From Nyssa sinensis (Eukaryota > Streptophyta > Magnoliopsida > Cornales > Nyssaceae): a DNA stretch of 64,000 bases. Position numbers and translations under genes: made by a program. Shown one piece after another: positions 22,634 to 34,735 of this stretch. The number at the start of each line of letters is the position of its first letter. Within the stretch, counting starts at the first letter, position 1. The stretch spans positions 14,477,969-14,541,968 of the forward strand of contig CM018051.1 of NCBI GenBank assembly GCA_008638375.1. The letters are read 5' to 3'. The notes under the pieces were generated by a model. The model saw nothing but the letters and a program-made list of their open reading frames with translations, ran no database searches and was not told the origin of the DNA.

Positions 22634-23088
22634 ATTATTTTGTTTTTCTTTCAAAAATTTAAAATGACACTGTTTTTTTATTATAAAATTATAAATACTT
22701 CTCATTCAGCCTAAATTTATTTAAAATTGATAAAAATGTCACTTTCATTTTATTTTTTTCTTTGCATTTTTATTTTCATTAATTTCTCTAACTTTTTTTT
22801 TCAAAAGAATTTTTTTTATTTTATATAAAATTAAATGTAAGATAAATAACTTATTTTTTAGCCAAATATAATTTTGATTAATATTTATTTAAAAATGAAA
22901 AAAATAGAAAAAAAATTGGTTAAAATCTGTTTAAAAATGTAAAATAAATAAATAAATAAAATAGACAATTTTATCATTTTGAAACAATTATTAGCTAGAG
23001 GGAAAAAATTTATAATTTGTCAATAAAAATATGATAAATTAGTATCATTTCAAAAACTTCATTTGAAGTCTTTATAAATGTTAGAAAC
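22634..23088. mobile_element. Degraded long-TIR MITE, left and central part
   Basis: The central block (AAATAACTTATTTTTTAG, then ATTGGTTAAAATCTG and TAAATAAATAAATAAAATAG) is that of the MITE family at 15551-16054. The terminal part continues after the solo LTR at 23661-23690. Confidence 0.55.
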
Positions 23089-23655
23089 TGATGTTGCACT
23101 TTTTGGCCAATGTAGATTCCAAGCTGGGTTCCCTGAAGAACACTCAAAGAAGAAGATCAGAGGATCACCGGATTGGCTTCGGCAGTAGCCGCTCCGATGC
23201 TTAAGTTAATAAAACTGAATTGAAAGACTGTAATGAAAGCCAAATAATGAGCATAGAAAATAAAGCGTACCTTTAGGGTTTAATTTACAGATAGTGGCTT
23301 TCTTAAGTTGATTAGGATTTGGAACCATGAAAATAGAGATTTGATTATCGGAGATAGCAGTTTCCATGTTGAATGCTATGATCAAAAGATATCTGTGAAT
23401 GATAGTTTCCTTGTAGAAGACTGTTCCCTTATCCTCTGCTCGGTAGGGCGTTAAGGCGGTGATGAGCTCTGAATAGCAGAGAGTGCTCTGAAAGTCTGTA
23501 CTCAAACCTGTAAGTTATGCAAGAATGTATTTCTGCTCTGAAGGTACGTGTTCTACCCTTTAAGTTCTGTAGATATGTTCGGAATAGCCGAGCATGGGTT
23601 GATTTGTAGACGCACGTGTCAAGTGATGATTGGTTTGTCACTTTGTGGTATATCA
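23089..23655 (-). mobile_element. Solo LTR of the gypsy family, reverse orientation
   Basis: Read on the minus strand it begins TGATATACCACAAAG and ends ATGCAACATCA style, matching the 5' LTR at 169-698 across its length, including the GGTAGCCRCTCCGA-complement block. The 567 bp element is flanked by a perfect 5 bp duplication GAAAC (23084-23088 and 23656-23660). No internal region is present, so it arose by LTR-LTR recombination. Short open frames in it are not genes. Confidence 0.92.
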
Positions 23656-23660
23656 GAAAC

Positions 23661-23690
23661 ATCAATAGAAGTCAGGATAATTTATCATAT
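23661..23690. mobile_element. Terminal tail of the degraded MITE
   Basis: ATCAATAGAAGTCAGGATAA resumes the MITE end seen at 16031-16050 once the solo LTR and one copy of GAAAC are removed. Confidence 0.5.
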
Positions 23691-23696
23691 TTTTTA

Positions 23697-24062
23697 TTTA
23701 TAATTACACTAATTTTTCTTTGACATTTGATAATAGTGGTTTCTCCTTTTACTGATGACTATTGTCATGAATTTATTGTTTTTATTCGTAGAAATAATTA
23801 CAATGTCATATTTTATAATATCTAATAATTATATTAACTTCTTATGTGATTTTTGAAAAAGCAAGAAATATCAATATAAGAAATTATAGTATTTTAATTA
23901 TATAAAAAAATTAATTAAAATCATATCACAGTCACTAACAAACTTTATATGAAATGAGAAATTTGTATATTTTTGGTGTAACAAATAGAAGGTGGGTGTA
24001 ATCCTATAGAATTAATGATAATTCTATATAATTATCAAATAACTCGAGAAAGATAAGTATAA
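23697..24062. mobile_element. Short TIR element (MITE), ~365 bp
   Basis: The start TATAATTACACTAATTTTTC is roughly the reverse complement of the end GAAAGATAAGTATAATTATA. An AT-rich non-coding middle separates the ends. The ends resemble those of the other long-TIR MITEs here. Confidence 0.5.
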
Positions 24063-26426
24063 TTATATTTTTTTAATATAAACATCAACTTAACATGAAA
24101 AATGGAAAATGAACACTAACACGACTTGAATTATTACACCATTTGAATTGAATCTCAATTCTTTACTCCGTGTCAAATTCGAGTAGTACCTTTCTTTTAT
24201 TACTTAATTGGAAAGGGGTTAATTCAATTAAGTGTTTAAATTAATTTGTTTTTAGTAAATGTATTAGTTATTATTGTAAAAAGCTAAATAAAAAATGATA
24301 TGTGCTTTAAGTAGGAGAACTATTACTTATCATTAAACACTAATTATTTTTAACTAAAATTTAAAATTCATTCTTAAACTTTGTGAGTCTTGACACAAGA
24401 GTAAAATTATTTTATTGTAATTAGAATTGTAAATAAGTCAAATTGAACTTAGCATTGAGTTTTTTTTTTTCTTTTTCAATACAACAATGGGGAGGAGAGA
24501 ACTAATCTAAGTGTGTGTGCGCGGTACGAGATTCGAATTTTGATCAATCGTGTGAAGAGAGAGTTTTTAACCATCTTATGTTGGTGTGTTATTCAAACTT
24601 GATTTATTAAAATTGATAAGTTTTAAATTGTGATTAAGTTTTATTTATTTATGTTTCATGTAGTTTGAGTAGGTTAACTTTTTTATATTAAATTAAAATA
24701 GTTATCACTTTGTCAAGCGAAATTTGAGGTGAGTATAATAAATTGATCAACATAAAATTATATTTAAATGTGACTTATTTATTTTATAAACCAATGTTAA
24801 ACAATCTTCTAACCAATCACAAATGAAACTCATGTAAATTGATTCTATTTACACTCCTAACTATAATCCGTCTCTTCACAGAGACTCCTCTTTCATCCTC
24901 AAATTTTCTATTCTACAAATTTACTACTGAAGTTAATAAGACCATTAATATTTCAATATTAAGATTTATAATTATTAAACAGAAAAATCCGTCATTGCAA
25001 AAGGATTCAGTGTTGGGTGATTATCACGAATTTATTCAAATTTTTGATGATTTATTTGAGACCCAAGACGACCTAGGAGAATACTCGGGAAAATTTTTTT
25101 AACCCGATTTTGTTTTGAGTTCGTTTTGTCTCTTATATTCTAACCTGCTTATGTAAAGGTATTATCTTGTAATGTTTTGACTTATGAAAAGATAATCGTC
25201 ATTAGGATAAAAGCAAGATTTTGAATTTTGAGAATTTTTTACTCTTGTAATTTTTTTTGATATATAATGAATTAATCATTACTGTCCGTGGATGTAGACA
25301 TCTTATCAAAATAAGTAAATCTTATATTTTTTCTGTGTATTTTATTTTATTTATACTTCTTTAAAATCAATTTATTATTTATTTAATAATTTTTACATAA
25401 CATTTAAGCACTCGAGAATTTAGACTATAACATGTAAATACATTGATATTCAAAATTCAAATAAGTAATCAACATCTACCCATTTTGTTTTGTTTTTGTT
25501 TTATTTTTATTTTTTTGTATTTTTCGAGAATGAAAATTATAAAAAATTTAAGAATACATCTATTTTCGGGTCATTTTTGTTTTTTTAATGAATTGAATTT
25601 TTCAAAATATGGAAAACTACTTTTAGTAATTTATTAAAAATGAACAATTTTTTGAATATTTTTTCAAAAAAAAAAAAGATTTTCCAAAATGGCTTTACAA
25701 ACTATGTTTTCATTTTTCTTTTAATTTTTTTAAAATTTTACTCAATCATTCAAACATTTTAACTTCCCACACTAACCATTCTAACACTTCTAATTGCAAG
25801 CTAAGCTTTGAAAAAAGTACAAATGTAAAATTGGAAGAAGTAGAAAGGTTGAATACCCGGAATGGAATTTAGTAATAAAGATATTGAGAATAAAATTTTA
25901 ATGTTTCGAGTTTGATTTTTCTTTTTGTTAATTATTGATAATTAAAATTTAAAAAACGAAACTAACATTCACGAAAATAAAAACTTAATAATCTGATGAA
26001 TGTAAACTAATTTAGAAATTTACTGACTGATAAAAGAAAAAGTTAAAATGAAATGTGATTAACTCCACTCTAAAACTATATTTAAATGATAATAATTGAA
26101 TTAAAAAAATCCTAAGACAGAAATAATTGAGGTCCCAAAGTCTAAACTCCAGAACTCATAATCATACTGTCATACATATGATTACCATTATTCAACTATA
26201 GTTAATCTATAGTTGCAATGCTCATCTGGTGAAGTACAATAATAGCATATAATATTTGACCGTTAATAGTAAGGTTGGCTAGATTCCCCCAACTTGGGAT
26301 GGACCACTGTCAGAAGCCCATGCAGACATACCATGAGGTAATCCTGACCATTCATCATTGATTCATGCGCCATAAAATATATCTATACCATATATGGATG
26401 GAAAATGGTAATACTTTCAATTTTGG
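24063..26426. other. AT-rich spacer, no supported gene
   Basis: Nothing is recognised. Open frames at 24839-25102 and 25443-25637 have no known domains, and their composition equals the background. Confidence 0.5.
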
Positions 26427-27028
26427 GTAAACTAATCTGAAATTTTCTTAGATTTTTAATAATTACATTAATTTTTTTAAAAAAAATTTAAAATTATACT
26501 AATTTCTTTTAATTTACTTGATAATATACTAATTTCTTTTAGTTTGGAAAATGCTAATACTTTCAATTTTGGGTAAACTAGTCTGACATTTTCTTAGATT
26601 TTTAACAATTAAATTATTTTCTTTAAAAAATTTTAAAATTATATTAATTTCTTTTAGTTTATTTCAGTCAATTTTTTTTCTTTAAAATTTCAAAATTACC
26701 CCTTTCATTTTTTTTTTTTAAAATGTTAACTAATTTTCTTTTCATTTTTTAAATAAATATTGATAAAAACCTTAAATTTATTTTTAAATGAAATAAAAAT
26801 ATGTTATTTACCTCAGTTTATTTTTATATAAAATAAAAAAAAAACAAAAAAGTTAGAAAAAATTAGTCAAAATTTAAAAAATGTAAAAATAAATAAATAA
26901 ATAAAATGGGTAATTCTGTTATTTTGAAAAAAAAAAATTGACTAGAGAAAGGTATTTTTATATTTTCAAGTAAAACAAAGAAGACTTGTGTAATTTCAAA
27001 AATCTCAGAAGAGGTCAATATAATTTAT
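26427..27028. mobile_element. Long-TIR MITE, copy B (uninterrupted)
   Basis: This is the counterpart of the split MITE at 1-168/9263-9540 and gives the empty site of the gypsy insertion near 26752 (AAATAAATATTGATAAAAAC). A block of about 143 bp (GAAAATGSTAATACTTTC...) is duplicated at 26401 and 26544. Confidence 0.75.
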
Positions 27029-27252
27029 TTTTTAATTTTTTATCTTAAATTTTTTATCTCAAATATGTGACATTATAATATTAATAGTATGCTAAATTAT
27101 ATAATTAATATATTACAATGATACTCTGTGTCATTACCTTCCTACTGTTTAGGATAAAAATTTTAAAAATATAGCATTTCTCAATATAGATTCTATGTTC
27201 AGGGCTTGTAAGAGAAATGAACCTTCACCATTTCAAATAAAATGAAAGATCC

Positions 27253-27433
27253 GAATCTATTAAAAAAACTGATATTCTTTATCTGCAATGTGCATGGTGC
27301 TTTAAGATGACAAAAAAGCCACGAGAAGGGCATGCACAAGCAAGAATCTATTAAAAAAACTGATATTCTTTATCTGCAATGTGCATGGTGCTTTAAGATG
27401 ATAAAAAAAGCCACGAGAAGGGCACAAGCAAAA
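27253..27433. repeat. 91 bp tandem duplication private to copy B
   Basis: Two units with a period of 91 bp carry GAATCTATTAAAAAAACTG and GCAATGTGCATGGTGCTTTA. Copy A has a single unit at about 9745. Confidence 0.85.
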
Positions 27434-27863
27434 AACACAAGGGACATGTTTTTTTGACCGGATAAGAAGGAAGGGCAAAATAGGATAAATGATATTTTAT
27501 TTTATATTTAGATATTTACTTAGGATGAAATTAGTAATAATTATATTTTACTAATGTGAGATAAAAATAATTCTATCAAAGTGGTGGTAGAGAAGAGGAA
27601 AGAAATTATTTCTAACAATCATTATTGAAGTTATCTACATAAATTTTCGTAATATATTATCATCTCTGTTGATGATTCTTTTAGACTATTAAATAGATCT
27701 CAAATGTACCGCCTATTTTTTTTCTTACATCTATTAGCAATCTTTTTTATTCATATTTGCACGTAATAAATTATTAAATATGTTAAACCATCTCTTATTT
27801 ATTATATCTCTCTATTGTTTTTAATTTTTGTTTTTAAAATTTTTAACCATATATTTTAGAAAT

Positions 27864-28600
27864 TGTTGGGATACATGGGTATCTCACAATACTTGTGTCC
27901 CACATTGGTTGGGAAGTGAGACTTTCCTTAATATATTAGTACACACCTTACTGGGCTTTGTAAAATTGTGCAAAGTAGTGGGGCGACTCTTGCGCACATG
28001 AGATATGGGAAGCCCAGTGGAATTTGGGCTAGCCCTTCCAGAAATCAATTAACATGTGCAAATTCCCGAATTTGAGTCTCGTGTATGTGTGTGATTGATC
28101 AAGGTTTTGTGACTTTATTTAGCCTTCCTTTGAAGTTCTCCCTCACAACCGAAGGTCTATATTCATTGTTTTATACACAATATATTCGAACTCATTATTG
28201 CTCTATTGAAGTTCTGCCACTGCTTCAACTATTTTGTTCCATTGCTATTTTTTTTTTTCAATTTGTCAACGACCAGATAATTGTAAAGGAGTGTTCATTT
28301 GGTCCAAAGCACTTGCGAGTGTACACTTAATAAAACCGGCTATTATATATTCGAACTCATTATTGCTCCATTGAAGTTCTGTCATTGCTTTAACTGTTTT
28401 GTTTCATTGCTATTTTCTTTTCAATCTGTCAACGACCAGAGAATTGTGAAAGAGTGTTCATTTGGTCCAAAGCACTTGCGAGTGTACGCTTGCTAGGACC
28501 AGCTGTTGTATCCTAGAGGGTGGAGCGCCGTCAATCTACTACATCGAGGTTCAACCTCCGAGCGACGAAATTACTTTTAAAGACAATATTTATACACGCC
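27864..28600. mobile_element. Old LTR-like remnant with internal 165 bp tandem duplication
   Basis: It begins TGTTGGGATACATGGG with the CCCACATTGGTTGGGAAGTG motif. Two units of about 165 bp (28181-28345 and 28346-28510) each run from TATTCGAACTCATTATTG to GGTCCAAAGCACTTGCGAGT. The end is not defined. The short open frames 28085-28330 and 28299-28496 are translations of the repeat. Confidence 0.45.
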
Positions 28601-28601
28601 T

Positions 28602-29807
28602 TGATAACTGGTTAAAAAATGCGTATTTATTTTGTTAACCCTAAATATTCTTGCACTTTTATTATTTTAATTTCTCCAATCTATATGCATTTGCTAGTTA
28701 ATTCTTATGTTGTCTTTCTGCAGAGAAAGCTCGTCAAAGTTGATGATTTAGTAGTGGATTTGGAGCAAAAGGAGAATATTGGGCTTTGAAGTGCTAAAAG
28801 AAGTGGAAAACAAGTGATTTTGGGTTAGAAGAGAGGCTTGATCCATATATAGGTGGACTAGGGCCCATTTTAGTATTATAGGCTCTATTTTGGAACACTT
28901 TAGACTCCCTTTTTGGGCCCCTAATGTCTAATTACGGGATTTTATGTTATTTTCCTAAATTCTTATTTTGTAAGGGTATTTTTGGAAAAAGGGGAATAAT
29001 ATTGTAACCTAGGGTTTTGGAAAAGAGGGAAGGCCGTTCTTGGAGATCTGTAGAGGAAGAGAAGAAGGAAGGAGACAACTCTAAAGAAGAAGATGAAGAA
29101 TTCCATGGCTATGGTCTCTTCTTCCACTATCATGGGCTAAGTTCTCTCATTCCTAGGGTTTAGATGAAACCCTAGTCAAGTAATATTGTTTCTTTGTATT
29201 TTATTTTTGGGTTAATTAGTCTTGGATGTTGATTGTATAACATTGGAATTTTATTAAAGCATTGATCGTATTATTCAATTTCACATAATCAATTTCTGTG
29301 ATTTTGTTTATGTGGTTATACAATAGTAATATGTGTACATACATCAAAACCGTAGGACGAGTCATAACTCAGGGAAAACAAATTGTGACTATGACCTTAG
29401 AATTAGCGTAGACAATTTGTGTTGACCAAAGAGGATTCGTGCTTAGGGTTTTGGTGCGTGATTTTCTCGATGATTATATTGAGGCTTGTAGCCAAAATAC
29501 GTCTTTTACATCCAAATTGAATGACCCAAGAATTAATACAATTGAAGCTAGTTACAAGATTAGTGGTGGATTCAACACCCTAGGAATTCTCTTTTAATTT
29601 GATTCCTCATTAATTCAGTTAAATATTTGCTTTAAGTATAGTTTTCATTTAATTTTACTCAACAACAATCAATCTTTGTTAATTTGAATTGAAATCAATC
29701 TCAACTTTGGTTTTTAAACAATTAACAGTCTCTGTGGGTTCGACCCTTATTTCTCTACTATACTAGTAGTTTAGTTTGGTAATTTTATTGATTTCCACGA
29801 CAGATCA
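28602..29807. mobile_element. Solo LTR, 1.2 kb, private to copy B
   Basis: It begins TGATAACTGG and ends GACAGATCA, with a 5 bp duplication CGCCT on both sides (28597-28601 and 29808-29812). The uninterrupted site is in copy A near 13180 (ACACGCCTTAGCC). A CTGTGGGTTCGACCC motif lies close to the right end, common in plant gypsy LTRs. There is no coding content. Confidence 0.85.
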
Positions 29808-32249
29808 CGCCTTAGCTGCTAATTTTTCAATTCCTTTCTTGCTTTACTTTTCTGAATTTGGTTGATAGCTTTATTCTATTCTTGCCTTAAGATTCAAGTT
29901 AGTAATCTAACCTAACCCTAAAACTTCTTTAAAGAAAATTTTTACAACAATTTAATTATTCTAAGATCTCAAAAAACTTTTTTATTAAGAATATAAATTT
30001 AATATCACATGAGTTTTTTTTCCATAATTTTTTATTATTTTTATTAATAATTATACCGATCTAAGTATAGAATTGAAATATAACAGTATATCTGGACTTT
30101 TTATTCGAATATGTATATCTGGACTTTTTATTCGAATATGTTTCAAATATTAAAATAAAATATTTAATATTTCATAAAATTTTATTTCTTATCCGATCCG
30201 AGATTATGTAAAACGAGGGGAAGGGGCACATGAAATGGAGCCAAAGAAAGGGACCCGTGAAACAAGTATATTATTAGATCAAACGGGTCAAAGTTGGCTT
30301 GGAGACAAAGGACATGTTTGAAATCTGTTCATAAAATAAGAGATGAAACTAGGGCTAGTAGAGGCTAGAGCTGTAGCCACAATTTTTTTCTGAACTCTTA
30401 CCAAGCATATGTAACTCCTTTAACATTTTCAAGACACCAAGCATGCATCCACAACTCTCTCTCTGTCTCTCTCCACATTTTTTTTCTAACTCATACAAAG
30501 CATATGCAACTCTCTTTTATAATTTCAAGACACAAAGCATCCACAATTGTTCCTTTTGAAAAATTGTTCAATAGTATTGATCTAATGATCCCAACACCAG
30601 ATGATGTATTACATGTGTATTTATAATACATTATTATACATATAACTTTTCGTCTGACTCTTGAATACACACATGGCTCCCTCTCTCTCTCTCTTTCTCT
30701 TCTCTCTCTCACACATGTTCATGTGGGCAATAAATACCTCCACTTGAACATTTTAAAATAAAAATAAAAAAGCCCCCCCTAAATCAAGTGCTAATAAATT
30801 ATTTTATCGGATCACTTACATTTTGTTTTCCAAGGATAGAGATATTTTCAAAAGCTTTTACTATACTTGATTTTATAGTTATTTATGGATGGCTTGTTTT
30901 TTTAAACCTCCACTGCTTACTGTAATAATAACATATTTGCGCTGTTAAATATGAGAATGCAATATCAAATATAAGAAAATTTAATTTGTACAAAAATAAT
31001 ACCAAAGTGATACGCAAAACTTATACTAATTAATAGTTTTTTTAAAGTGTGAAAGCAATTAAACCTTCTCATGGAAGTATATGCTCTTTAAGCATTGTAT
31101 CTGAAAATTGTGAATTAATTTTTTTTTCATAACAAGGATTAACATTTTTTTTCACAAAGTACAATGATTTGATGCAGTTGGAGATGATATGTAGGTTAAA
31201 ATTTTCAAACTTCATTACATTGGATAGGTGGGAAATATATGCCTCCAAAACTGTTCAATTTAAAAAAAGTTTTTTTCTAATTCATAAATTTGTCAAAGTT
31301 TGTTCAATAGGTCAAACGGGACTAGCCAAATTGGCTAGTCATCTTATTGTTAAAAGGGAAGATCACAAGTTTAAGCCTCACTCTCTTATTAAGAGATTTG
31401 TGTATTATTTTCATCTAATAATAAACTAAATTGTGCTATTAATTATGTTTTGTTATTTTCATAAATTGTTTCCATCGCTTCTTTAAAAATAAATATCGAA
31501 CACTAGAAGGGGAGAAAAAGGGAAGAATTTGCATGAATCTGCATAACAAATACTTGCATAACAAATACTTACAAGGTGAGTCTATTACTTTAAAATACTT
31601 AAGTTATTCATGAATTTGCATAAAAAATAATTTTTTATTTAAAGTTATTTTTTAGCAAGAGCGATAAATTTATATATAAAACAATTAATTATTTTTATTT
31701 GAAAATAATAAATTTAGTACAATCATGACAGAAAGTACAAGGTGCATATACAAATAGGATAGTCCAAAAATAGAATAAGAAAAATACTAACGTAAGTCGT
31801 AAATGGTCGCACTCGCTATTTAATTGGTGTGTGTATTACACATGCGACTACGCACATACATGTATTGCACACGTTAATTAAATTGCGAGTATCACGATTA
31901 ATACTAGCATTTATAAAATAATGTTTGAGATCGAATAGTATAAGAATAGGCATTTTTTTTTTTTTTTAAGTGTTGGAGATGGAAGTGTCCTATCTCATAC
32001 TCTTCTTTAGTAATGTAGTGAAGGGACTTGTATCCTCAGCAATAACTTATTATACTTTCTATAATATATAATGTATTTAAAAGAATGGTAACTTATTTTG
32101 TTATAAAACCAATAATTTTGCTATAATGGTATAGAGCTGCAGAGAAGCTATTGCATAAAATATGAATTCTTTATAACAAAATAGATTGTAGGAAATTATT
32201 TTGATACCTACAAGTTAATATTTTGTATTATCAATAATAAAAAAATAGG
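29808..32249. other. AT-rich duplicated spacer, no gene seen
   Basis: The counterpart of 13191-15550. It holds a CT/TC microsatellite at about 30680-30713 and a 26 bp local repeat (ATATCTGGACTTTTTATTCG) near 30091-30138. The minus-strand frame 30491-30712 comes from the microsatellite, and the frame 31169-31429 has no recognisable domain. Confidence 0.55.
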
Positions 32250-32742
32250 TAAATTATACAGATCTTTCCTGATGTTTATGACAATTATACTGACATCCTC
32301 TGAGGTTTTTGAAATTATACTGACCTCTTCTATTTTACCTAAAAATATAAAGATACCTCTCTTTTGTCAATTTTTTTTCTTTTTCAAATGACGAAACTGT
32401 ACATTTTATTTATTTATTTTGTATTTTCCTAATTTTGACCAATTTTTTTCAAATTTTTTTATTTAAAAATAAATTTAAGTTAAATAACTTGTTTTCATTT
32501 CATATAAAAATAAATTAAAAGTTTTTATCAATATGTATTTGAAAAATGAAAAAAATTGGTCAAAATTTAAAAAATTGAAAAAAAAAAATGAAAGGAGCAG
32601 TTTTGTCATTTTAAAAAAATTGATAAGAGAGAAGTATCTGCATATTATTATGTAAAATATAGAATGTCAGTATAATTTCAGAAACTTCAGAAATTTCTAT
32701 CTAATTGTTATAAATTTTAGAAAAAGGTTAATATAATTTATC
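32250..32742. mobile_element. Long-TIR MITE, second one in copy B
   Basis: Orthologous by duplication to 15551-16054, with inverted termini GGTAAATTATACAGATC and AGGTTAATATAATTTATCC. It has no coding content. Confidence 0.75.
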
Positions 32743-32997
32743 CAAAATTTTTTTATAAATAATACGAAATCAAATAAAAAATATTGCACACTTACAAGCA
32801 TGAGAATTTCCATGTGACCAGCGCATATGAAACACAAAATACTGTGTGATTCACACAACGAATAATATTTTCTGATACAACTACTTATATAAGTGGGTGA
32901 TTGATATGAGCATGATAAGTACAAATTTTACATCTATTTAAATAATTACGTTAAAAAAAATTATGTCACAAAATAATACTCTTCACATCATTAATGT

Positions 32998-33080
32998 GTG
33001 AGGAAAGCATTTAATGTTTGGGCAAAATGTGAGCAAGAATACTGCAAATGCGAATTCCTTTGTTAGGTTGTGACATATGA
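32998..33080 (+). repeat. 83 bp direct repeat, left copy
   Basis: Runs from GTGAGGAAAGCATTTAATG to TTGTGACATATGA and reads identical to 34435-34517. Copy A has a single, slightly diverged version at about 16309-16391. Confidence 0.93.
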
Positions 33081-34434
33081 ATTCGGCTATGTTTGGATAG
33101 TTTTTGAGAGTTAGAATTTTAAGAAATTTTTTTGAGAAGTGTTTTTAAGTAATTTCTTGGAATTTGAACCATTGTTTGGATAGTTTTTGAGAGTTTGAGT
33201 TTTAAGAAATATTTTGAGAAGTGTTTTTAAGTAATTTCTTGGAATTTGAACCATTGTTTGGATTGATTAATTTGAAAAAAGATAAAAAATGTTTGGTTAT
33301 GTTTTTAAAATAAGATTTTTAATTTCAAATTACAAGATATGTGTTTGAAATTATTATTATTTTTTTTAAATTTAGATTATCATATCGAAATACATTTTTA
33401 TAATTTACTTGTTCGGATTGATTAATTTGAAAAAAGATAAAAAAATGTTTGGTTATGTTTTTAAAATAAGATTTTTAATTTCAAATTACAAGATATGTGT
33501 TTGAAATTAATTTTTTTTTTTTAAATTTAGATTATCATATCGAAATACATTTTATAATTTACATGATTTTTATTTAGAAAGATCAATTGCTTTCCCAACG
33601 AATAAGACCGTTGACGGATTTAAGATCAATGTCCTAATCGCTTGGGGTGAGTATTTATTTTTTAAATATATGAAATTTATATTTTTTATTATTTTATTAT
33701 AATATTTTTTAAAAATAAAAACTGCCCCCCCTTATTTGTTTAGATTTTAAAAAATAAATTTTTAATTTTAAAACGTGGGATACGTTATTGACAAACTATT
33801 AATCTTAAATTTTTTTACTATTTTATAATTTAGATTATCATATCCAAATACATTTTCACAATTTTTAAAAAATCAATATTTTGAAACAAATTATATCTAA
33901 ATTACATTTTCACAATTTTTAATATTCTTAAAAAATGTGTTTGGTTACGTTTTTACTGTATTTTCACAATTTTTAATATTCTTAAAAAATGTGATCGGAA
34001 TTTAATACATTTAATTAACTATGATATAAAAAATTTAATTTTATTCAAATTTAATAAAAATAACAAGATTTAACAAATTTGATTAATTAATATAACATAT
34101 ATTAATTATTAAATTATATAATATTTTTAAAAATTAAAGTTATATATCATAAGTTTGTCATATTATAAAATAATATTTTATATGTATAATATAAATTATA
34201 ATATAATATTTTATAAATATAATATATATTAATATCATTGTCAAATCAAATAAAATTTAATTTGATAATTAATTTCTTGGAATTTGAACCATTGTTTGGA
34301 TAAAATTTCTTGAAATTTGAACTTTATTTGAATTTAAAATAAAGTTTTGGATTTTGTTTTTTGGGTGGCTAAACAAACAAGTTTCTGAAAAAAAAATTTT
34401 GAAAATTTGTTTTTTGAATTTATAACCAAACAAA
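33081..34434. mobile_element. 1.35 kb insert with internal tandem repeats, between 83 bp repeats
   Basis: The insert is absent from copy A. It starts ATTCGGCTATGTTTGGATAG and ends ATAACCAAACAAA, a weak inverted pair reminiscent of CTNTGTTTGG-type TIR MITEs. Inside are two ~82 bp units (about 33092-33255, with GAGAAGTGTTTTTAAGTAAT) and two ~150 bp units (about 33258-33560, with AAATGTTTGGTTATGTTTTT). No protein is recognised. Confidence 0.65.
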
Positions 34435-34517
34435 GTGAGGAAAGCATTTAATGTTTGGGCAAAATGTGAGCAAGAATACTGCAAATGCGAATTCCTTTGT
34501 TAGGTTGTGACATATGA
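34435..34517 (+). repeat. 83 bp direct repeat, right copy
   Basis: Reads identical to 32998-33080, and sequence orthologous to copy A resumes directly after it (AACATTTTGGGAGTAG). Confidence 0.93.
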
Positions 34518-34735
34518 AACATTTTGGGAGTAGAAATGGACGTTTATTTATGGTGAGAGCGACAGAGTAGAAGCAAAGTTCTGATCATCTTTCAGAATTG
34601 GACCGTTAGAATGGATAAACAATACAATAGTACTATTTTGGCTTGATGGATGGACAGATCCCTCACCATGTGTCAGAGTCACGTGAGAGAATACCTTGTC
34701 AGTAACTGAAAATTACCTAACACAAAATAAAGTCT

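Larger units (their letters stand above)
26427..34735 (+). repeat. Segmental duplication copy B
   Basis: This is the direct repeat of copy A (before 1 to 16602). It lacks the 9.1 kb gypsy element and the 2.2 kb solo LTR found in copy A, and has its own insertions at 28602-29807 and 33081-34434 and a private 91 bp duplication at 27253-27433. Homology ends at CCTAACACAAAATAAA (about 34735), after which the two copies are unrelated. No host gene is recognised in it. Confidence 0.88.

Noticed and set aside
23206..23665. Minus-strand frames 23206-23505 and 23429-23665 as genes
   Set aside because: They lie entirely within the reverse-oriented solo LTR and its flank.
30491..30712. Minus-strand frame beginning [13 protein letters not shown]
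   Set aside because: Produced by the CT microsatellite at about 30680-30713.
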